Positions 15,879 to 24,326 of a stretch of 39,297 bases of DNA are shown here, in pieces. The translations under genes were made by a program, and so were the position numbers. Source of the DNA: Fuerstiella sp. (GTDB lineage: Bacteria; Planctomycetota; Planctomycetia; Planctomycetales; Planctomycetaceae); NCBI GenBank assembly GCA_022447225.1, contig JAKVAZ010000021.1, forward strand, positions 1-39,297, given 5' to 3'. Numbering within the stretch: position 1 is the stretch's first letter; the number at the start of each line of letters is the position of its first letter. The notes below the pieces were generated by a model. That model was not told the origin of the DNA. It did not search any database and worked only from the letters and a program-made list of their open reading frames with translations.

Positions 15879-16958
15879 CTACGCGATTTCACTCTCCAGA
15901 GCGGCCGGATCAATTGCCGGGCATTCAACATCGCTGTTAATTCGATCGACCGCCACCGTGTCTTTGAATCCGATTCCACTCACGATGCATGCGGTGGTTG
16001 CTTCGCGAGGAAGTTCACCCGATGCAGCCGCCTTGAGTACTCCTGCCAGAGCAACCGCTCCGGCAGGCTCCGTGAAAATACCTTCTTCACGTGCAAGCCT
16101 CTTTTGAACATTCCAGACGTGCTCGTCCGTGACGGTATAACCGGTCCCTCCCGTGAGCCGGCAGGCTTCGATCGTCAGGTGACCGTCGACGACTCTGGAA
16201 ACCTGCAGACCACTGATTCCGGATGTCGATTCCACATCAGTGGCACGTTCCCCTCCCTCGCGAAGACGGGTGGAAATCGTGTCATTCCCTTCCGGCTGCA
16301 CACAATGGACGGCAGGACAACAGTGCAGCCGGTCATCTCGGCCGAGTGTGGCAAACCCACGAGAAACTCCCACACACATGCCGCCTCCTCCCGCCGGACA
16401 AAACACGTGCTGAAGCCCCTCAAGCTGTTCTGCCAGCTCAATCCCCAATGTTTCAACGCCCCGCATCCCCTCCGGGCTGAAGACATAGGCACTCACCAGG
16501 AGTGCACGTCCGGGCTGGCCGGAAAGTCTCTTAAGAAACCGAAAGACACGACGGTCGATGTCCGGATCCAGACCGAATTCCTTCACTCTGCAGACGTCCG
16601 CACCGTAGGCCAGCATTTGGGATACTTTGCCAATCGGTACTGACTCAGCGATGACAATGCGGCATCGAATTCCGGCAGCCGCCGAATAAGCGGCCAGAGC
16701 AGCACCCGTGTTTCCGCTGGAAGTGGCAATACATTCAGATTTTCCGATCTGCAGCATGTGTGAAACAGCGGCCGCTGCAAAACGATCCTTAAAGGAACCG
16801 GTCGGATTTGTCCCCTCAAGTTTAAAGTAAAGATTCTGCAAACCGGCTTCCGGCCCGATTTTCCTTGATCTGACCAGTGGTGTTTGTCCCTCACCAAGCG
16901 TAATGCGATTCGTGACATCGATCGGCGTAATCGAATCTGCATACTTCCAGATACTCAT
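15879..16958 (-). CDS. Threonine synthase-like PLP enzyme (fold type II)
   Basis: 359 residues from ATG 16958. PLP-dependent beta-family lyase resembling threonine synthase, which converts O-phosphohomoserine to threonine. Seen: LGEGQTPLVRSRKIG, the PLP lysine K57 in GTNPTGSFKDR, ATSSGNTGAALAAYSA, the glycine loop CPAGGGGMCVGVSRGF that holds the PLP phosphate, and EPAGAVALAGVLKAA near the end. The longer frame to 17075 adds a cysteine-rich leader unlike the family, so I use the ATG before SIWKYADSITP. A C-terminal partial of another dehydratase lies at the right edge of the window. Threonine dehydratase or a diaminopropionate-type lyase are alternative activities; the fold is certain. Confidence 0.85.
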   Translation of the reverse strand: MSIWKYADSITPIDVTNRITLGEGQTPLVRSRKIGPEAGLQNLYFKLEGTNPTGSFKDRFAAAAVSHMLQIGKSECIATSSGNTGAALAAYSAAAGIRCRIVIAESVPIGKVSQMLAYGADVCRVKEFGLDPDIDRRVFRFLKRLSGQPGRALLVSAYVFSPEGMRGVETLGIELAEQLEGLQHVFCPAGGGGMCVGVSRGFATLGRDDRLHCCPAVHCVQPEGNDTISTRLREGGERATDVESTSGISGLQVSRVVDGHLTIEACRLTGGTGYTVTDEHVWNVQKRLAREEGIFTEPAGAVALAGVLKAAASGELPREATTACIVSGIGFKDTVAVDRINSDVECPAIDPAALESEIA

Positions 16959-17300
16959 ACGATGGTGTTTCCGGACAGGCTCCGGCTGCAGGCAGAGAAC
17001 AGCTGCCATCGACAGAGGCGCACAACCCCATAGAGTCGTTCTCCGACTTCTCTGACATCGCAGCAAGCGGAACAATATTTTGGATTACATTGAACGGTAC
17101 CGATACAGCAAACGATTCGCGACAACGAAAACATGTCGAAAACATGTGCCTGCGTCTCACCGGACCAGGGATTCAAAAATTAACCCCTGTTGCCCTCACG
17201 GTCGTTATCACAATTCGACTGCTCAACAGAAATCAGTCCATTACACATTCACCAAATCTTTAGGGTTGATGACGCATATCTGAACGGACTTCATGTCAGA
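16959..17300. other. Gene-free stretch
   Basis: 342 bases between the threonine-synthase-like gene and the SDR gene, both minus strand. No domain-bearing frame found. It should contain the promoter of the PLP gene; no clear motif or terminator was seen. Confidence 0.35.
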
Positions 17301-18068
17301 CTAAAATCGGTGGATACAGTCCTTGTACCGGAATAAGCCGTCAACGGCGAGGATCGAACCGCTGATGTAATCGGCGTCACTGGATGACAGAAAAGTCGCC
17401 GCCCGTCCAATTTCGGCCGGCAGTCCCAGGCGGCCCCACGGCAACTGTTTTCCTTTTTCAGTAATTTCCTGTTCCGTAAACGTGACGTGTTCGCCTGGTG
17501 TGTCGATCCAGCCAGGTTCGATCGCATTCACGTTGATGCGATAAGGGGAAAGTTCCACGGCAATGGTCTGCATCAACAGGTTCAGGCCTGCTTTGGCGGC
17601 TCCATAAGCACAACACTGGGTGTACGGTCGTTCTGCCTGGACGCTGGAGATGAACACAATTTTTCCGTTGCCGTTTTCCACCATATGGCGTGCCACGAGC
17701 TGACTGATATGAAAACCGGCTGTGAGCGTGGCCTGAACAATCCGTTCAAATTCATGGCGATCCAGCTCCAGAAACGGTGTGCGCCGTCCATAGGCAGGAT
17801 TGCTGATCAGGATGTCGACAGACTCCGCCGCATCCAGCACATCCGCAACAACCTGCTCACAGCCTTCCCCCCCAAACACATCACCTTCAACCGACTCACA
17901 CGTCCGTCCCAGCGCCCGAACTTCATTAACCGTGTTCTGCAGATCCGGACTTCCTGGCCGGTCGTTGACAATCAGATCCGCGCCATGGCGGGCCAACTCC
18001 AGGGCGCATCCTTTTCCGATTCCTCGACCGGCTCCGGTGACAAATGCTGTTTTTCCAGATACGTCCAT
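17301..18068 (-). CDS. SDR-family NAD(P)-dependent oxidoreductase
   Basis: 255 residues, classical short-chain dehydrogenase. The cofactor loop TGAGRGIG is at residues 11-18, with D36 in VNDRPGS after strand two. The catalytic set is S141/S142 in VFISSVQAE, Y155 and K159 in AYGAAKAGLN. The usual NNAG is replaced by SNPAYG. The C-terminal FLSSSDADYISGSILAVDGL is also typical. It starts 3 bases after the HpcH/HpaI aldolase stop, with GGGGAGG as ribosome binding site inside the aldolase end, so the two are one operon. With an aldolase for 2-keto acids and a nearby SSS transporter, a role in oxidising a sugar or sugar acid is likely, but the substrate is unknown. Confidence 0.9.
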   Translation of the reverse strand: MDVSGKTAFVTGAGRGIGKGCALELARHGADLIVNDRPGSPDLQNTVNEVRALGRTCESVEGDVFGGEGCEQVVADVLDAAESVDILISNPAYGRRTPFLELDRHEFERIVQATLTAGFHISQLVARHMVENGNGKIVFISSVQAERPYTQCCAYGAAKAGLNLLMQTIAVELSPYRINVNAIEPGWIDTPGEHVTFTEQEITEKGKQLPWGRLGLPAEIGRAATFLSSSDADYISGSILAVDGLFRYKDCIHRF

Positions 18069-18071
18069 CGA

Positions 18072-18845
18072 TTAAGCCTCCCCAAATACGGCATCAAGCG
18101 TGTCCGAAGAGTCTTTCAGCATCTGCATCATAGCGCCAAAGTCACCACCGTGGGCCAGCATTCGGGCTCCCTGATCAGTACGACGCTGCAGTTCTTCCTG
18201 GTTCGGTGCCGGCAGGCCCCACGCCTTGCCGTGTTTCTTACAGGCCGCCGCAACTCGTTCGCAGGCGTCTTCAAACGACACCCCCCCGGTATCATACTGA
18301 AGCCGCAAATTAAGATCCGCGGGGCCGATAAACAGACAGTCCACCCCCTCAACCGCCGCAATCGCGTCAACATTTTCGACAGCTTCGGGAGTTTCAATCT
18401 GAACAACCAGAAATGTCTGTTGATTGACGTCTGCCAGATATTCGTCCGGACCATTGGCAAGGAAGTCTGCATCGAGTCCCGCCGAATCCAGTCCACGATT
18501 TCCTACAGGCGGAAATTTTACGGAGTCCACCAGCATCATCGCTTTTTCCACAGTACTCACATGCGGAATCATCAGTCCGGCCGCTCCGTCTTCCAGATAT
18601 CGATAGAGAGCGGTTTTCTCCAGGGTTGGAGCACGAAGCATGATGTCGATATCGAACAGATGAGCGAACGCCAGAATGGCCTGCACATCGCGGTCGGGCC
18701 AGTTGCGATGTTCCAGATCCAGCCAGATGCAGTCAAATCCATGATGAGCAGCGTGTTTGACAAATCCAGGAATGAAATGTCCGAGACTGCACATTCGGAC
18801 CGATTCGTTATTCCGCAGTCGGGTAAGCGTTTTACTTTGTCTCAT
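18072..18845 (-). CDS. HpcH/HpaI-family 2-keto acid aldolase
   Basis: 257 residues, normal for class II pyruvate aldolases of the HpcH/HpaI group, which split 2-keto-4-hydroxy acids such as 2-keto-3-deoxy sugar acids into pyruvate and an aldehyde. Seen: the general-base His in IWLDLEHRNWPDRDVQ, the arginine in IMLRAPTLEK, GAAGLMIPHVSTVEKAMMLV, the metal-binding Glu in VVQIETPEAVENVDAI and the metal-binding Asp in CLFIGPADLNLRL. It lies upstream of the SDR gene with a 3-base gap and likely acts in the same pathway: dehydrogenation, then cleavage to central metabolites. It sits about 175 bases from the end of the first SSS transporter gene. Confidence 0.9.
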   Translation of the reverse strand: MRQSKTLTRLRNNESVRMCSLGHFIPGFVKHAAHHGFDCIWLDLEHRNWPDRDVQAILAFAHLFDIDIMLRAPTLEKTALYRYLEDGAAGLMIPHVSTVEKAMMLVDSVKFPPVGNRGLDSAGLDADFLANGPDEYLADVNQQTFLVVQIETPEAVENVDAIAAVEGVDCLFIGPADLNLRLQYDTGGVSFEDACERVAAACKKHGKAWGLPAPNQEELQRRTDQGARMLAHGGDFGAMMQMLKDSSDTLDAVFGEA

Positions 18846-19021
18846 AATTGTCTCAAAAGATCTGGCGAAGTATCGTGAAAAATGTAAGCACTATCTGTTT
18901 CGGTAAACTTGTGCACTGTCGGTCAGGTCTTTCGGAACGACAGCGGATTTCCCCGACCGCCTGGAAACCACAAATCGCATGGTCTGAGGCACTGCCTTTT
19001 TCTGAAGTCTAAGCAGCCGGC

Positions 19022-20632
19022 TTACGTTACGGCAGTATCGGCCCCTGCTTTCGGCCTGGTGGGAAAAATCAAACTACCGATGCAGCCAGTCATAATGTTT
19101 GCAGTAAGGGCCATGGGCCCAATCCAGTAGAAACTGATTGGAGGCAGGTCAGTTCCGGGAACCGTCCCAAAAATTGGACCGCAAAATCCAACCAGCACAG
19201 CCGTCAGTGTTCCAAAACATGTTCCAATCCACGCTCCTGCCGGACTTGCGAACGGCACAAATAACGCAAAGAAAAACAATCCGAAAATTGGAGTCGTCAG
19301 AAGGTTTGCCGTCCTGGTCGTGACTTCGGAAAAATTCCCCGGCACAAGACCCATCATTGAACTGCCAACCACTGCCACGGCTCCGATCCCGAATGCAAGG
19401 CAACGGGCCAGCACAACGTGCTGGCGCTCTGTGAGCGCTCTGCTGCCCAGACGATCGAAACCATCCGTCATCACAACCGCAGTAATCGAATTCACGCCGG
19501 AATCAATGCTCGACATCGCAGCTGCGAACATAGCCGCGACAACCAGTCCGGCTATTCCGACCGGCAAATGGAATCCGATAAAGTGAGGAAACATTTTGTC
19601 CGCATTTTCTTTGAGTGACGCACCGGCGGGTACCAACTCAGGATGCGCTTCGTAATACCCCAGCAGTGCGAACCCCACCAGTCCCAGTGTCACACCAACA
19701 ATCACCGATACCGTGAGCTGCGTAGCAAGGGCACGGCGTGCCGCACTGGCACTGGAGGTAGACATAAAACGCTGCACGGATGTTTGATCGCCACCTGCTG
19801 TGCACACAAACCAAACCAGAAAACTTGCAAACGCACCAACAAACGATGCACGAGTAGACAGACTGTCAGGAAAAAACGGCTGAGTGTCCCATGAATCATT
19901 CCATTCGGTCGGAAACCAGCCAAAACCTCCCAGATCAAAACAGATGAGCGCCAGCACCAGCAGAGCACCACCATACAACAGGATCGTCTGCATGAAATCA
20001 GTGATGATCACTGCCCGGAGTCCTCCCAGTGACGTGTAAATCACGGCCACGAATCCAGTGACCAGAGCAATAACCGGGATATACTGATCACCAAGTCCCA
20101 TCATGATGACCATCGCCTGCGCCGTCACGAAGACGAGCAGAGACATCCAGGTCAGACGAAGCAAGATGAACAGAAATGCTCCCAGCAAACGCACACTCAG
20201 GCCAAGCCTGTCTTCGAGCAGTTCGTATGCACTGGTGACCTGTTGCTTCATGTACACCGGCAGCAGACCGTAGGCAACTACCAGGTAAACCACAGGCAGA
20301 GTAAGAAAGATGGTCATCCCGACCGGCCCCTTGCCCAGCGATTCTCCCGGCATCGACAGATAGGAAATCGTGCTCAGCAGCGTGGCAAAGAGTGACACTC
20401 CGACAAATATCGGATTCATCTTCCGGTCGCCGACGAAATACTCCTCAGTTGAACTCTGTTGACGACTGTAGTACCAGCCAAGTCCGATTGTGCCTCCGGC
20501 GTAGCATGCGATGATGACCCAATCGATGATTGCCAGACCATTCGATCTAACGGAGACTGCCGAATCCGCCGCTGAACAAACGGCCATCCGGCAGCAAATC
20601 ACTGCGAATATCAGAATACGAGTTACATTCAT
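19022..20632 (-). CDS. Sodium:solute symporter (SSS family)
   Basis: 536 residues from ATG 20632. Integral membrane Na+-driven uptake system for sugars, sugar acids or similar solutes. A cleavable-looking leader (RILIFAVICCRMAVCSAA) precedes the first core helix (LAIIDWVIIACYAGGTIGLG). About thirteen more hydrophobic segments follow, with SSS marks such as SSTEEYFVGDR, FATLLSTISYLSMPGE, YTSLGGLRAVIITDFMQ and the Na+-site region AMFAAAMSSIDSGVNSITAV. The extra 86 codons up to 20890 in the same frame do not look like protein, so I start at 20632. The gene is divergent from the Gfo/Idh/MocA gene and upstream of the aldolase and SDR genes, suggesting import for that pathway. Confidence 0.9.
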   Translation of the reverse strand: MNVTRILIFAVICCRMAVCSAADSAVSVRSNGLAIIDWVIIACYAGGTIGLGWYYSRQQSSTEEYFVGDRKMNPIFVGVSLFATLLSTISYLSMPGESLGKGPVGMTIFLTLPVVYLVVAYGLLPVYMKQQVTSAYELLEDRLGLSVRLLGAFLFILLRLTWMSLLVFVTAQAMVIMMGLGDQYIPVIALVTGFVAVIYTSLGGLRAVIITDFMQTILLYGGALLVLALICFDLGGFGWFPTEWNDSWDTQPFFPDSLSTRASFVGAFASFLVWFVCTAGGDQTSVQRFMSTSSASAARRALATQLTVSVIVGVTLGLVGFALLGYYEAHPELVPAGASLKENADKMFPHFIGFHLPVGIAGLVVAAMFAAAMSSIDSGVNSITAVVMTDGFDRLGSRALTERQHVVLARCLAFGIGAVAVVGSSMMGLVPGNFSEVTTRTANLLTTPIFGLFFFALFVPFASPAGAWIGTCFGTLTAVLVGFCGPIFGTVPGTDLPPISFYWIGPMALTANIMTGCIGSLIFPTRPKAGADTAVT

Positions 20633-20834
20633 TGCGTGTACAATAATCGAAAACAGAGTCAGACATCCCACAGCATCACAATGATCTCGCGCCGGATCAA
20701 GCGTGTCAGGTCCTGTACTGGCCGTTCTGTGATTTGATTTCCTGAGTACATCGCCGCAACGCGGAAACAGCAGAGACACAAATGCCGGTTTCCTCTGCGT
20801 TGGCAGACTTTCGGTTTCGGCAGATTTGTTTACG

Positions 20835-20857
20835 GTGAGTCGGACTTCCCGAGTCAC
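20835..20857. promoter_or_regulatory. Near-perfect palindrome between divergent transporter and oxidoreductase genes
   Basis: GTGAGTCGG (20835-20843) and CCGAGTCAC (20849-20857) pair at 8 of 9 positions across 5 bases. They lie in the 370-base region between the SSS gene start (20632) and the MocA-type gene start (21003). Its shape and place fit an operator for a dimeric regulator serving both genes. The rest of the 20633-21002 region shows no gene. Confidence 0.35.
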
Positions 20858-21002
20858 AAACGAAGTCCCGGCGAGCCCGGAAGCGTTCACCTGCCGATCT
20901 AAGGTACTGCGTCAACTGACTCATTCCGAAATCCTGAACGGCCGTCCAGATTCGCCCGGTCTGTTCAAAATTTCGATCACACATGAATGGAGAAACAGTG
21001 AC

Positions 21003-22055
21003 ATGTCCCCACTGAGAATTGGCGTCACGGGTTCCGGATTCATGGGCCGGACACACATCGATGCCGCACATAAGCTGACGTCGACACAACCCGTCGCTGT
21101 TGCCGGAGGTCGTCGTGCCTCGAAACTTGCACAGGACTACGGGATTGACACCGAGCCCGATGTTGAGTCACTCGTTCGGCGTAATGACATCGATGCGATT
21201 ATCATTTCAACGCCACACCACTGTCACTGCAGCGAATCCCTGGCAGCCGCAGCCGCGGGTAAACATGTACTGGTCGAAAAACCAATGGCCACGTCTGTAG
21301 CGGACTGTGATCTTATGACATCAACGTTCGCGGAACGTAACCTGGTGCTTTCGGTTGGCTACCATCAGCGGTTTCGAGAGTCAAATTTGCGTACTCGTGA
21401 ATTGATCCGGTCAGGAGCGATTGGCAACGTCCGCTGTGTTCAGATGTCAAGTTTGTTCGATATAAACACAATGCGGGAAGACGATGGATTCGGCGGAACC
21501 TGGAGTTGGTGGACGGATCCGCGCAGTGTGGCTCATTTAATCAATAGTGCACCTCACAATATTGATCTTTGCCGATGGTGGCTGGGTACCGAACTGATGA
21601 GTGTTGCCGCTCACAGTGGAACATTTCGCGAAGATAACCCCAACGAAAACACCACCATGGCGCTGCTCAGCTTTGTGGACGGCACGATGTCGACATTCTG
21701 GTCCTCCAGCGTGGTTCCTTCCCCCGGTTTTCAGGGCGAAGCATTCCGTTTTCGCATCATGGGCGACGACGGTGTCATCGACTTCGATCCTTTTGGTCAG
21801 TTACAGCTTGGTAGAAACGGCTCAGTGGAAAATGTGTACGAGCAACCGACTGTTGGACACGACGATTCCAATGCGGCCTTCCAAATGAACCGCATGCAGG
21901 CCTATTGCGACCAGATGCAGTCGTTTGTGAACACGATTCAGGGCAGGGCAGGCGGGGAAGGCTCAACGGCAGATGGGCGTGCCGGGGTCTCGGCCGTCCT
22001 GGCCATGCTGGAATCGTCTGAGACCGGCCGAACGATTCAGATCGACGACGCTTAA
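21003..22055 (+). CDS. Gfo/Idh/MocA-family oxidoreductase
   Basis: 350 residues. NAD(P)-dependent dehydrogenase of sugars, inositols or their derivatives. The Rossmann start is IGVTGSGFMGRTHIDAAHKL; the conserved EKP (K93) is in HVLVEKPMATSVADC. Then come VGYHQRFRESNLRTRELI and the substrate-site segment with INSAPHNIDLCRWWLG, where the histidine is the usual catalytic one. ATG 21003 has GGAG 10 bases upstream; longer in-frame extensions to 20826 carry no family sequence. There is no secretion signal, unlike many planctomycete members. It is divergent from the SSS transporter, so both may act on the same solute. The exact substrate cannot be told. Confidence 0.9.
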   Translation: MSPLRIGVTGSGFMGRTHIDAAHKLTSTQPVAVAGGRRASKLAQDYGIDTEPDVESLVRRNDIDAIIISTPHHCHCSESLAAAAAGKHVLVEKPMATSVADCDLMTSTFAERNLVLSVGYHQRFRESNLRTRELIRSGAIGNVRCVQMSSLFDINTMREDDGFGGTWSWWTDPRSVAHLINSAPHNIDLCRWWLGTELMSVAAHSGTFREDNPNENTTMALLSFVDGTMSTFWSSSVVPSPGFQGEAFRFRIMGDDGVIDFDPFGQLQLGRNGSVENVYEQPTVGHDDSNAAFQMNRMQAYCDQMQSFVNTIQGRAGGEGSTADGRAGVSAVLAMLESSETGRTIQIDDA

Positions 22056-22121
22056 GACGCACGCCAGGTTCCGTAAAATTCAACAGTAAAAACGATTCAG
22101 GGTTCACCAGAGAACGTTGGC

Positions 22122-22145
22122 AGCTCCGGTGTAGAAACCGGAGCT
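22122..22145 (+). terminator. Stem-loop between convergent genes
   Basis: AGCTCCGGT (22122-22130) pairs perfectly with ACCGGAGCT (22137-22145) over a 6-base loop and is followed by TTCC on the plus strand. It lies 67 bases after the MocA-type stop and 38 bases beyond the stop of the convergent RidA gene, so it may end both transcripts. Confidence 0.6.
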
Positions 22146-22182
22146 TTCCTGGTCCGCGCTGGCGAGGCCGGTCAGAACCAAA

Positions 22183-22623
22183 TCAGGCCTTGATCTCGAA
22201 GACCGCTTCGATTTCCACGGCTGCTCCTGTGGGTAATGCGGCGAATCCCAGCGCGCTGCGAGCGTGATAGCCATCGCCGTCTTTGCCGAACAGCTCATGC
22301 AGCAGGTCAGACGCGCCGTTGATGACCAGATGCTGGTCCGTGAAGTCAGGCGCAGAGTAAACACAGCCCAGCAACTTCACAACTTTGAGATTGTCCAGTG
22401 TACCATGCGTATTATAGACGGATCGCAGGATCTTTTGGGCACAGTCTTTTGCGGCGTCATATCCCTGATCAACAGAAACACCTTTACCCAGTACACCTTT
22501 CAGATCACTCGTATGACCGGAGCTGATCAGTTGATTCCCGCTGCGGATACAGAGGTTGAGATATCCGGCAGTCTGTTCAGAAAGATCAATCCCCAGTTCC
22601 TGGGCCTTTTGAGTCGTGCTCAT
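22183..22623 (-). CDS. Second RidA/YjgF-family protein
   Basis: 146 residues, same long YjgF subgroup as the protein at 15303. Seen: YLNLCIRSGNQLISSGHTSD, the helix KDCAQKILRSVYNTHGTLDN, LLGCVYSAPDFTDQHLVING, ASDLLHELFGKDGDGYHARS and ALGFAALPTGAAVEIEAVFE. The R in HARSALG is the carboxylate-binding arginine. Presumed role: deamination of reactive enamine/imine intermediates, possibly formed by the neighbouring catabolic enzymes. The 300 bases upstream (22624-22923) hold no gene that I can see. Confidence 0.9.
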   Translation of the reverse strand: MSTTQKAQELGIDLSEQTAGYLNLCIRSGNQLISSGHTSDLKGVLGKGVSVDQGYDAAKDCAQKILRSVYNTHGTLDNLKVVKLLGCVYSAPDFTDQHLVINGASDLLHELFGKDGDGYHARSALGFAALPTGAAVEIEAVFEIKA

Positions 22624-22923
22624 TACGAGAGTCCTTGATAATTTTCAAATGATGATTTGGCAACGCGAAGTTTATCGCCCTGTCTGAGAAAGCAAAGTTA
22701 ACGTCACAGATCTAATCGTTTGACGATACCAACCACAGCCGAACCCTCAGTGAACCGAAAACGTCGCTGTCTCAGTGAAATCCGCAGGACGCCCCTGATC
22801 CATGAATAATCGAGCGTCACATCAGGACACGGTCCGATATCGGAACTGATTCCTGAACGGTGAGCGAGAGCTGCCAGACACTAAAAACCACCGTAAAAGG
22901 CGCACAACCCCTCATTGGTTTTC

Positions 22924-23754
22924 TTAATTCCAAAGTTCACGGAGGTATGCCGCCGTTTGTGTGGCGGCTGAGACCGGCAATGTTTTGCCGTCTTCCGGTC
23001 CCGATTGATGAACGGTAACCGGTCCGTCGTATCCGATGATCTTCAATCCATCAAACACGGATTCAAAGTCAATTCCGCCTGGTTCATGGATCTGAGTGAT
23101 GTCAAAGGATACCGGCCCCGCACACCAGGTATTCAGCGTGACGGCACCTTCGGGGTTCAGTAGCTGATTCTGTAAATAAACGTTCCGAATCCATGGAGCC
23201 ACACGCTGGACTGCTTCCAGACCGTATACCTGTCGACATCCTTCAAGATTAGCGGCTTCAAAGATCAGCCCGAAATTCGAATGGTTAATCTTTTCGAGCG
23301 TGTCCACCATCCCGTCGAGCGTTTCAAACAGACTCAGGGTGTGGCACTGATGAACGAGCGTCAATCCTCGTTCTGCGGCCTCGTCCGCCGCCGCCTGGGC
23401 ATAGCGAATGTCTTCCGGTTGTTTGAGGCACACACGCAGCAGTCGTGCACCAAGAGCTTCCGCCAGATCCAGGTACGGTGTGATCTCGCGAAGACAGTTG
23501 GGCCCGTTTTCATTGTTATAGACGATATCAAAATCGCCGGTCACCATGCTGACAGCAAGACCTCGATCGTCAAGAACTCGTCGAGCGGCCGTCACCTGAT
23601 CCTCTGATGACTGCACACCAATCTGTGATGCACGCATACAGATTGCGTCATATCCGGCATCAACGGCCAGACTCGCCAGTTCTTCCAGCGACATGCTGGG
23701 TTCTCTTTTAGAAAGAAATCTCTCTGCAATTCGACAGGATATGGATAACTGCAT
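22924..23754 (-). CDS. Sugar phosphate isomerase/epimerase-like TIM barrel
   Basis: 276 residues, xylose-isomerase-like (AP endonuclease 2) barrel. Typical segments: LEELASLAVDAGYDAICMRA, REITPYLDLAEALGARLLRV, EAAERGLTLVHQCHTLSLFE, NFGLIFEAANLEGC (the Glu that usually binds metal), IRNVYLQNQLL and IIGYDGPVTVHQSGP. It starts 2 bases after the DJ-1/PfpI stop and is the last gene of an NHL-SSS-PfpI-isomerase series on the minus strand. It may isomerise the sugar brought in by the SSS transporter; enzyme class is inference, fold is clear. Confidence 0.85.
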   Translation of the reverse strand: MQLSISCRIAERFLSKREPSMSLEELASLAVDAGYDAICMRASQIGVQSSEDQVTAARRVLDDRGLAVSMVTGDFDIVYNNENGPNCLREITPYLDLAEALGARLLRVCLKQPEDIRYAQAAADEAAERGLTLVHQCHTLSLFETLDGMVDTLEKINHSNFGLIFEAANLEGCRQVYGLEAVQRVAPWIRNVYLQNQLLNPEGAVTLNTWCAGPVSFDITQIHEPGGIDFESVFDGLKIIGYDGPVTVHQSGPEDGKTLPVSAATQTAAYLRELWN

Positions 23755-23756
23755 CG

Positions 23757-24326
23757 TCAGGCGGCCTCTTTCAGCATACGAACAAATTCTTTCAGGACTT
23801 CAGTGTTCTGGTGGTAACCTCTGGCGGTTATCAGCCTCCCGTCTACAACCACGTCTTCATCAACGTAGCGAGCTCCTCCCTGTTCGGCATCCATCGCGCA
23901 TTTGGGAACTGTGGTCACTCGTTTTCCCTGAATACAGCTGGCCGCGGTGAGAATTTCAATGCCATGACATAAGCACGCGATCGGCTTGCCGGATTCAGCG
24001 ATCTCTCGCACGACTCGGCACAAATTGCGGTCGTAACGAATGTATTCCGGTGCCCGGCCGCCGGAGATAAAGGCTCCGTCAAAATCGTCCGACATCAGAT
24101 CTGCAAAAGCAACGTCGGCCTGCAAATGATACCCAGGACGTTCCTCAGTGATATCCCACGGAACGCTCGGGTTCGGTGGAATTTCATGCAGCACCGTATG
24201 ATAAAGTCGGGCTTCCGGACCGGCGACAACCACCTCATAACCGTCTTCTGGCAAGCGGTAATAGGCGTAAAACGTGTCGAGAGCTTCTGTCGCATCACCG
24301 ATTGGCATCAGGATCTTTGGCATCAC
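23757..24326 (-). CDS. DJ-1/PfpI-family protein
   Basis: 189 residues of the glutamine-amidotransferase-like DJ-1/PfpI fold. Nucleophile elbow: C120 in PIACLCHGIEIL; GAFISGGRAPEYIR carries the companion acidic region; PKILMPIGDATEALDTFYAY is the first strand. Members include protein deglycases, chaperones, hydratases and isonitrile hydratases; which applies here cannot be said. ATG 24326 overlaps the SSS transporter stop by 4 bases (a second ATG is at 24323), so the genes are coupled. This suggests a role in handling the imported compound rather than general stress. Confidence 0.85.
   Translation of the reverse strand: MMPKILMPIGDATEALDTFYAYYRLPEDGYEVVVAGPEARLYHTVLHEIPPNPSVPWDITEERPGYHLQADVAFADLMSDDFDGAFISGGRAPEYIRYDRNLCRVVREIAESGKPIACLCHGIEILTAASCIQGKRVTTVPKCAMDAEQGGARYVDEDVVVDGRLITARGYHQNTEVLKEFVRMLKEAA

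Noticed and set aside
17487-18878. 463-codon open frame on the plus strand
   Set aside because: Antisense to the SDR and HpcH/HpaI genes, both with clear active-site motifs; no family resemblance in the plus-strand product.
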